A DNA stretch of 6,413 nucleotides. It comes from an uncultured Clostridia bacterium. Its GTDB lineage: Bacteria; Bacillota; Clostridia; TANB77; CAG-508. Position 1 is the stretch's first letter, and each line of letters starts with the position of its first letter. The position numbers and the translations under genes are program-made. The notes under the pieces were generated by a model, which was not told where the DNA came from, did no database searches, and saw only the letters and a list, made by a program, of their open reading frames with translations. Location of the stretch: assembly GCA_944392065.1 (NCBI GenBank), contig CALXVO010000068.1, forward strand, positions 1-6,413, in the 5' to 3' direction. Shown here in pieces: positions 1 to 4,274 of this stretch.

Positions 1-87
1 GACAGACTTTTTTTTCCGGATTTTCCTAATTGGGGACAGGCACCAATTAGGAAAATCCAGAAAAAAAAGCCTGTCCCCAATTAGGAA
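1..87. repeat. Element A: long imperfect palindrome with TGTCCC tags
   Basis: Bases 1-33 pair with 43-75 around a 9-nt loop (34-42), giving a stem of about 33 bp with two mismatches (6/70 and 17/59). The core arm is GGATTTTCCTAATTGG. The stem includes an 8-T run on the left and an 8-A run on the right. A tag GCCTGTCCCC (69-78) is followed by AATTAGGAA. The same tag on the minus strand (complement of 32-41) is followed by the same AATTAGGAA, so 25-41 and 69-85 are also a perfect 17-bp inverted repeat. Bases 1-7 (GACAGAC) are the start of a further minus-strand tag cut by the window edge. The T-run leads and the A-run trails, which is the reverse of an intrinsic terminator. It shares its architecture with elements B and C. 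A REP-like mobile palindrome is the most likely class, by inference only. Confidence 0.8.
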
Positions 88-91
88 TAAT

Positions 92-139
92 CACTAAAAA
101 ATTCTTAATACATAAAATATATTAAGAATTTTTTTAGTG
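92..139. terminator. AT-rich hairpin, probable bidirectional terminator of the upstream gene
   Basis: The left arm is CACT, six A, TTCTTAATA (92-110). The right arm is TATTAAGAA, seven T, AGTG (120-139). They pair over 19 bp with one bulged T around a 9-nt loop. The A-run on one side and T-run on the other give a terminator shape on both strands, although the stem is poor in G and C. It would separate the first gene here from whatever lies left of the window. Confidence 0.45.
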
Positions 140-193
140 TAAATAAAAGATATTATAGGTAATAAATAAAAACACTAGAAACAGGAGGCTTTT

Positions 194-550
194 ATGTGGA
201 ACTTTATATTAAACGGTATCTTCTGGGTGCTTGCACTTTACGGTTTGTTTGAAATAATAAAAAATATTATATACATTTGTACATATACAAATTTAAAATC
301 AAATGGAATATATGTAATTATTGCTACAAAAAATCAAGAAAATAGAATTGAAGGATTTTTACGTACATTGCTTTTCAGAATAATGTATGGGAAAGAAGAT
401 TGTGTAAAACAAGTAATAGTAACAGATCTAAATTCGACAGATGATACAATGAAGATTTTAAACAAATTGAGTAAAGATTATGATAATATAAAGGTTACAA
501 ATTGGAAAGAGTGCAAAGAAGTAATAGATAGCATTAAAGAAGCTAGCTAA
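194..550 (+). CDS. Small membrane-anchored protein with glycosyltransferase-2-like N-terminal half domain
   Basis: This is a 118-residue protein. It starts at an ATG five bases after a strong AGGAGG site (183-188). A hydrophobic segment at about residues 7-29 is probably a membrane anchor. Residues 39-92 follow the first half of a GT-A fold: a strand (YVIIATKNQE, 40-49), a helix (RIEGFLRTLLFR), then a second strand ending in VTDLNSTDDT (76-85). That motif stands where GT2 enzymes have VVDDGSTDDT. The second aspartate is replaced by leucine, and the acceptor half with the later DXD and catalytic base is absent. GT2 domains are normally about twice this length, so enzymatic activity is doubtful. 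It may be a shortened, stable family member or a binding domain. It is probably monocistronic: a terminator and a separate promoter lie before recD2. Function unknown. Confidence 0.8.
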   Translation: MWNFILNGIFWVLALYGLFEIIKNIIYICTYTNLKSNGIYVIIATKNQENRIEGFLRTLLFRIMYGKEDCVKQVIVTDLNSTDDTMKILNKLSKDYDNIKVTNWKECKEVIDSIKEAS

Positions 551-677
551 GATGCTTTTCATACTTTTTCTAGAATGTTATTATTGAACTTATTATGAAT
601 TTATTAGAAAATAGAACAGTAACATTGTAATTATTATATAGTAACCCTTTACTCTTGTTACCGTCAAGTGAAAAGTC

Positions 678-734
678 AAATGCAATTCTGTAAAGTAAAT
701 GCAATTTGTACGATTAAATGAAGTTTAGAAGCAA
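678..734. repeat. Three short repeats phased at 19 bp
   Basis: AAATGCAATT occurs exactly at 678-687 and 697-706. A degenerate copy, AAATGAAGTT, lies at 716-725. The three starts are spaced exactly 19 bp apart. The block and the hairpin after it are flanked by near-identical TTTACTCTTGTTAC (648-661) and TTTACTCTGTTAC (767-779). Such phased repeats can be protein-binding iterons or transposase-binding sites at an insertion-sequence end. No transposase gene is nearby, so any insertion would be a remnant. Confidence 0.45.
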
Positions 735-762
735 TATTTTTATCTTAAAGTATTGCTTTTTT
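729..762 (+). terminator. Intrinsic terminator upstream of the recD2 promoter
   Basis: AAGCAATATTTT (729-740) pairs with AAAGTATTGCTT (747-758) over 12 bp, with one G-U pair and a six-base loop. A run of six T (757-762) ends the structure. It lies about 180 bases after the stop of the small GT-like gene and just before the recD2 promoter, so it most likely ends that gene's transcript. Confidence 0.65.
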
Positions 763-789
763 CTAGTTTACTCTGTTACTCTGCAACTC

Positions 790-818
790 TTGTAAATTTT
801 TAACAACTATGATATAAT
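790..818 (+). promoter_or_regulatory. Sigma-A promoter for recD2-comF
   Basis: TTGTAA (790-795) and a perfect TATAAT (813-818) are separated by 17 bases. TG at 810-811 adds an extended -10. The start point is predicted near 825, giving a leader of about 100 bases that contains all of element B. This is the best promoter in the window and shows that recD2-comF has its own transcription start. Confidence 0.75.
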
Positions 819-856
819 TCACAAATAGACAGAGAAAGTAGTCGATGGATAGCAAG

Positions 857-911
857 GTCTGTCCCCAAAACGACAATGTTGTCGTTTTTTGGCCTGTCCC
901 TATAACGACAA
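857..911. repeat. Element B: tag-arm-antiarm-tag-arm palindrome in the recD2 leader
   Basis: GTCTGTCCCC followed by AAAACGACAA (857-876), and GCCTGTCCCT followed by ATAACGACAA (892-911), are direct repeats matching at 17 of 20 positions. Between them, AAAACGACAA (867-876) pairs with TTGTCGTTTT (879-888) over 10 bp, followed by two more T and GG. The tag is the one seen in element A, while the arm sequence is different. The element lies wholly between the recD2 promoter and its ribosome site. The inner stem plus T-run looks like a weak intrinsic terminator, so leader attenuation is possible but unproven. Confidence 0.8.
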
Positions 912-914
912 AAA

Positions 915-929
915 GAGGGTAATAGATTG
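915..929 (+). promoter_or_regulatory. Ribosome site fixing a TTG start for recD2
   Basis: GAGGG (915-919) lies seven bases before TTG (927-929). A stop codon in the same frame at 903-905 leaves no ATG or GTG between it and the TTG. The family-typical N-terminus (LQGEVIEIIYKNE) begins directly after. TTG is therefore the only sensible start. Confidence 0.75.
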
Positions 930-3332
930 GAATTACAAGGAGAAGTTATTGAAATAATATATAAGAATGAGATTAATAGCTATTGCATAGCTGTGTTAAA
1001 CATAGATAAAGATTGGATTAAGTCTGGAAATAAACAATCTGACCAAATGGATTTGCTTTCTATGGAAAGAGAAATAGATAAATTGGATAATGAAACTACA
1101 ATAGTAGGGTATCTGCCTTTTGTAAATATAGGTGATACCCTTAAAGTAGTTGGAAAATTTGTGGAACATCAAGAATACGGAAGGCAATTTAAGGTGGATA
1201 CTTTTGAAAAGAAAATGCCACAAACAACTAAAGCATTGGAAAGATATTTAGCTAACTGTGGAATAAAAGGAGTTGGTCCTGCTACTGCTAAGCATATTGT
1301 GGATATGTTTGGCGAGGATACTCTAAATGTGTTTAAATTTGAACCTGAGAAATTGTCAAGAGTAAAAGGAATAACAAAAGATAAAGCGGTAGAAATAGCT
1401 AATACTTTTATTGAAAATTGGGAAGTATGGCAATTAGTAGGTTTTTTAGATAAGTTTGGAATAGGCCCACAAAGTGCAGAAAAAATATATAAAGCACTTG
1501 GTGCAAATGCAATAGAGGAAATTGAAGCTAATCCATATATATTGATAGATTTAGTGAACAAAGTAAATTTTACTCAAATTGATAAAATGGCATTAGGACT
1601 AGGGATTGAGTATAACAATGAAAAGCGTATAAGAAGTGGAATAAAACATGCATTACTACTTATGACATATAATGGACATTGTTGTACTAGGTATGAAAGT
1701 TTAGTTGAATTTGTAAAAAAACTTTTAAATGTAAGTGAAAATGAAATAGAAGATTGCTTAATAAATATGAAAGCAAAAGAAGACATTGTACTTGAAGAAA
1801 GAGATGAAGCAGAATGGGTGTATTTATATCAATATTACAAAGCAGAGCAAGAAGTTGCAGAAAGGTTAATTGATTTAAATACTTATAAAAACATTAAAAA
1901 AATAGATAGATTTGATAAAGAATTAAAATTATTTGAAAAAAAATCTAGTATAGAGTTATCTGAAAAACAAATTGAAGCGATTAGGGCTATAAACGAAAAT
2001 AATGTTTGTGTTATAACTGGTGGACCTGGTACAGGAAAAACCACTATTATCAAAACAATTATTGATATTTTTAAACATAATGAAATGAAACCAGTTCTTT
2101 GTGCACCAACAGGTAGAGCTGCTAAAAAGATGACAGAAACAACAGGTAATGATGCGAAAACTTTGCACCGTTTACTAGAAATAGGAAAATTTTCTGATGA
2201 AGATCAGGGACTTAATGTAGAGATATCAGTAGCACCTATAGATGGAGATATAGTTATAGTAGATGAGATGTCTATGGTAGATTTATTTTTAATGAATTAT
2301 TTATGTAAAGCCTTATATAAAGGAACAAAATTAGTTCTAGTTGGAGACATAGATCAGCTTCCTTCAGTAGGGCCAGGAAATGTGCTAAAAGATATTATTG
2401 AGTCTGGAAAAATAACTACAATAAGATTAAACAAAATTTTTAGACAAGCTGCTAGAAGCAAGATTATAGTAAATGCCCATAGAGTAAATGAAGGGATTGG
2501 ATTTATTACAAAACAAGAAATTCAAGATATGAATATGATTATAGATAATAGCGTAGAAAGCAAATCAGAAGAAGATAGAGAAATAAATAGAAAAAATACT
2601 GATAAAATTACAAATATTTTTTTAGATGATTTCTTTTTTGTTGATCAAAGAGACAAAGAAAAAATACTATATAATATTATTACTTTAAGTGGTGAGAGAC
2701 TTAAAAAATATGGAGATTATGATTTCCTAAAGAACATACAAGTTATAACTCCAACTAAAAAAGGAGAACTTGGAACTAAAGAGCTAAATAAAATTTTGCA
2801 ACAAACAGTGAACCCATGGACAGAAACTAAAAACGAAAAAAAGTTTGGAGATAATACTTTTAGAGAAGGCGACAGGATAATGCAAATAAAAAACAATTAT
2901 GATATTTATTGGGAGAAAAAAGAGCCTTATTTTGAGAGTGGAAGTGGCGTATTTAATGGAGAGTTTGGAACTATAAATATTATAGATGATTTCAATAAGC
3001 AAATAAAAATAAAATTCGATGATGAAAAAGAGGTATGGTATCAATATAATGAGTTAGAACAAATTGAGCATGCATATGCCATTACAGTGCATAAGGCACA
3101 AGGTAGTGAATTTGATGTGGTAATAATGCCAATATCTCAAACAGCACCAATGCTTCTTACAAGAAATTTATTGTATACGGGTATGACAAGAGCAAAAAAA
3201 TTACTAATTATAATTGGTAATAAAAACATAGTGGATTTTATGATAAATAATTCAGATAACAAGAAGAGAAACACAGGATTAGCATACAAATTGCGCACAA
3301 GAAATTCGGGGGTAGTAGAAAGGAGATACTAG
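927..3332 (+). CDS. recD2: RecD2-type ATP-dependent 5'-3' DNA helicase (SF1B)
   Basis: This 801-residue protein is the stand-alone RecD of Firmicutes, which acts without RecBC in replication-fork and repair work. The N-terminal part has helix-hairpin-helix-like repeats (GIKGVGPATAKHI at 112-124, then about 144-160 and 174-192). The helicase core has Walker A GGPGTGKTT (365-373), motif II VDEMSM (445-450), motif III GDIDQLPSVG (473-482), an arginine-containing LNKIFRQA (501-508), the UvrD-like segment HAYAITVHKAQGSEF (715-729), and motif VI YTGMTRAK (750-757). Length is close to that of the Bacillus subtilis homologue. From family memory, two stretches look like charged insertions: about residues 30-56 and 520-560. 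The gene starts at TTG behind its own promoter and is followed after three bases by comF, whose ribosome site lies inside the last recD2 codons. All helicase motifs look intact. Confidence 0.96.
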   Translation: MELQGEVIEIIYKNEINSYCIAVLNIDKDWIKSGNKQSDQMDLLSMEREIDKLDNETTIVGYLPFVNIGDTLKVVGKFVEHQEYGRQFKVDTFEKKMPQTTKALERYLANCGIKGVGPATAKHIVDMFGEDTLNVFKFEPEKLSRVKGITKDKAVEIANTFIENWEVWQLVGFLDKFGIGPQSAEKIYKALGANAIEEIEANPYILIDLVNKVNFTQIDKMALGLGIEYNNEKRIRSGIKHALLLMTYNGHCCTRYESLVEFVKKLLNVSENEIEDCLINMKAKEDIVLEERDEAEWVYLYQYYKAEQEVAERLIDLNTYKNIKKIDRFDKELKLFEKKSSIELSEKQIEAIRAINENNVCVITGGPGTGKTTIIKTIIDIFKHNEMKPVLCAPTGRAAKKMTETTGNDAKTLHRLLEIGKFSDEDQGLNVEISVAPIDGDIVIVDEMSMVDLFLMNYLCKALYKGTKLVLVGDIDQLPSVGPGNVLKDIIESGKITTIRLNKIFRQAARSKIIVNAHRVNEGIGFITKQEIQDMNMIIDNSVESKSEEDREINRKNTDKITNIFLDDFFFVDQRDKEKILYNIITLSGERLKKYGDYDFLKNIQVITPTKKGELGTKELNKILQQTVNPWTETKNEKKFGDNTFREGDRIMQIKNNYDIYWEKKEPYFESGSGVFNGEFGTINIIDDFNKQIKIKFDDEKEVWYQYNELEQIEHAYAITVHKAQGSEFDVVIMPISQTAPMLLTRNLLYTGMTRAKKLLIIIGNKNIVDFMINNSDNKKRNTGLAYKLRTRNSGVVERRY

Positions 3333-3335
3333 TGT

Positions 3336-4094
3336 ATGTACATTTTTAGAAAGACCCTCGAATATATTTTTTTACCTAGCTGTGGTATATGTGGTAAACT
3401 AGGAGGCACGTATTTATGTGAAAAATGTGAAAAGGAGCTTGAAAAATACGTGATTAATTTAAAAGAAACTTTGCCAATTCCAGAAAGTAAACTATATGAT
3501 ATTACATTAATTCAAGCTACTAATCAGTGTAATATTACACTGATTAGTAATAAAAATTTAAAAATGCTAGATAAAGATAATAGTAAAATTTATAAAAAAA
3601 TTGAAAAATTTCATATTTTTAAATATGCAGATTTAGTAAGAAAGTTAATAATTCAGTACAAATTTAATGATAAAGCATATTTATATAAAATGTTTTGTGA
3701 ATTTATTGTGAAAGATAAGAAATCTTTTGATTTTATAAATAGTTATGATATAATATTGCCAGTTCCGATACACAGAAAAAGAAAGAAGCAAAGAGGATAT
3801 AATCAAAGCGAACTTATAGCAAGCGAATTGGCTAAGATAGCACAAATTAAGTGTTATACAGATGTTTTGATAAAAGTAAAGAATAATAAACCACAGAGTA
3901 GTTTAAGTGGAAAGATAAGAAAAGAAAATACAAAAAATGTATATAAATTAATTAATTTTGAAAAAATAGATAATAAAAAGATTTTGATTTTTGATGACAT
4001 CTATACAACTGGAGCTACTATAAATGCATGTACTCAAGAATTGCAAAAAGCAAATGTGGCGGATATTGGTGTGTTAACTTTAGCAAAAGACTAG
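3336..4094 (+). CDS. comF: ComF family protein (phosphoribosyltransferase fold, competence-associated)
   Basis: This 252-residue protein starts at an ATG nine bases after AGGAGA (3321-3326), a site inside the end of recD2. An N-terminal zinc ribbon is formed by C16-x2-C19-x8-C28-x2-C31. The phosphoribosyltransferase fold follows: LPVPIHRKRKKQRGYNQSEL (141-160), then KPQSSLSGKIRKEN, then the PRPP-binding loop ILIFDDIYTTGATINAC (216-232). The protein ends in the usual VLTLAKD. ComF proteins are needed for natural transformation in Bacillus and act with the uptake machinery at the inner face of the membrane. Their precise substrate is uncertain. Residues from about 43 to 90, between the zinc ribbon and HIFKYADLVRKLI, are longer than the family normally has and contain a perfect 32-nt palindrome at DNA level. 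The reading frame stays open across it. Confidence 0.92.
   Translation: MYIFRKTLEYIFLPSCGICGKLGGTYLCEKCEKELEKYVINLKETLPIPESKLYDITLIQATNQCNITLISNKNLKMLDKDNSKIYKKIEKFHIFKYADLVRKLIIQYKFNDKAYLYKMFCEFIVKDKKSFDFINSYDIILPVPIHRKRKKQRGYNQSELIASELAKIAQIKCYTDVLIKVKNNKPQSSLSGKIRKENTKNVYKLINFEKIDNKKILIFDDIYTTGATINACTQELQKANVADIGVLTLAKD
3518..3549. repeat. Perfect 32-nt palindrome inside comF
   Basis: The half-site TACTAATCAGTGTAAT (3518-3533) is followed directly by its exact reverse complement (3534-3549), with no spacer. It encodes about residues A61 to N72 of ComF (ATNQCNITLISN) without breaking the frame. No T-run follows, so it is not a terminator. In RNA it would form a hairpin of about 14 bp with a 4-nt loop. 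In DNA it could be a dimeric protein site or an inserted palindromic element. Confidence 0.9.
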
Positions 4095-4186
4095 AAATAT
4101 TACATAAAGTTGTTTTAAATCCAGAAAAATGGAAGATAATATTAAAAAAGTATGAAAAATATAAGAGTGATACAAAAGTATTATGA
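4028..4186 (+). other. Open reading of 52 codons overlapping the comF end, doubtful gene
   Basis: A second frame opens at ATG 4028 inside comF and runs to TGA at 4184-4186. Its part beyond the comF stop reads ILHKVVLNPEKWKIILKKYE and then KYKSDTKVL, a protein-like composition rich in lysine. No ribosome site precedes the ATG. It may be the tail of a lost gene, a small basic peptide, or chance in AT-rich sequence. Confidence 0.15.
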
Positions 4187-4196
4187 TTTAAACAAG

Positions 4197-4253
4197 TAGG
4201 AGTGTCCCAAAAGTCCAAAAAGTTGGACAGATAGGAGTGTCCCTTTTGTCAAA
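4197..4253. repeat. Element C: tagged palindrome between comF and the KAP-like gene
   Basis: TAGGAGTGTCCC is repeated exactly at 4197-4208 and 4232-4243. The first copy is followed by AAAAGTCCAA, whose GTCCAA (4213-4218) pairs with TTGGAC (4223-4228) across a 4-nt loop. The second copy is followed by TTTTGTCAAA. The order tag, arm, antiarm, tag, arm-like is that of element B, with a shorter stem and a variant tag (GTGTCCC in place of CTGTCCC). There is no T-run after the stem, so it should not stop transcription from comF. It ends about ten bases before the ribosome site of the next gene. Confidence 0.7.
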
Positions 4254-4274
4254 GAGAAAAGAGAGGAGAAAGAG

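Larger units (their letters stand above)
551..926. other. Intergenic region between the small GT-like gene and recD2
   Basis: No credible gene is seen in these 376 bases. The longest obvious reading from an ATG (596) is 11 codons without a ribosome site. In order, the gap holds an unremarkable AT-rich stretch (551-640), a TTTACTCTTGTTAC motif (648-661), 19-bp-phased repeats (678-734), a terminator hairpin (729-762), a second near-copy TTTACTCTGTTAC (767-779), a sigma-A promoter (790-818), element B (857-911) and the recD2 ribosome site (915-919). Confidence 0.7.

Noticed and set aside
1..75. Element A as an intrinsic terminator
   Set aside because: The T-run is on the 5' side and the A-run on the 3' side of the stem, so neither strand ends in hairpin plus U-tract.
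596..631. Eleven-codon open frame from ATG 596
   Set aside because: It is too short and lacks a ribosome site.
678..734. CRISPR array in the 19-bp-phased repeats
   Set aside because: There are only three copies, the repeat core is 10 bp and the third is degenerate. The gaps are 9 bp, far too short for spacers, and no cas genes are present.
996..3044. Several minus-strand open frames of 64-130 codons opposite recD2
   Set aside because: They mirror a complete helicase gene with all motifs, have no ribosome sites of note, and their residues are the hydrophobic, serine- and phenylalanine-rich type expected from the complement of A-rich coding DNA.
4156..4184. Promoter for the KAP-like gene using TATTAT at 4179-4184
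   Set aside because: No -35-like hexamer stands at a suitable distance (the bases there are A-rich), so the match is not better than background in this AT-rich sequence.
4197..4253. Element C as the comF terminator
   Set aside because: The 6-bp stem is followed by AGATAGG rather than a T-run.
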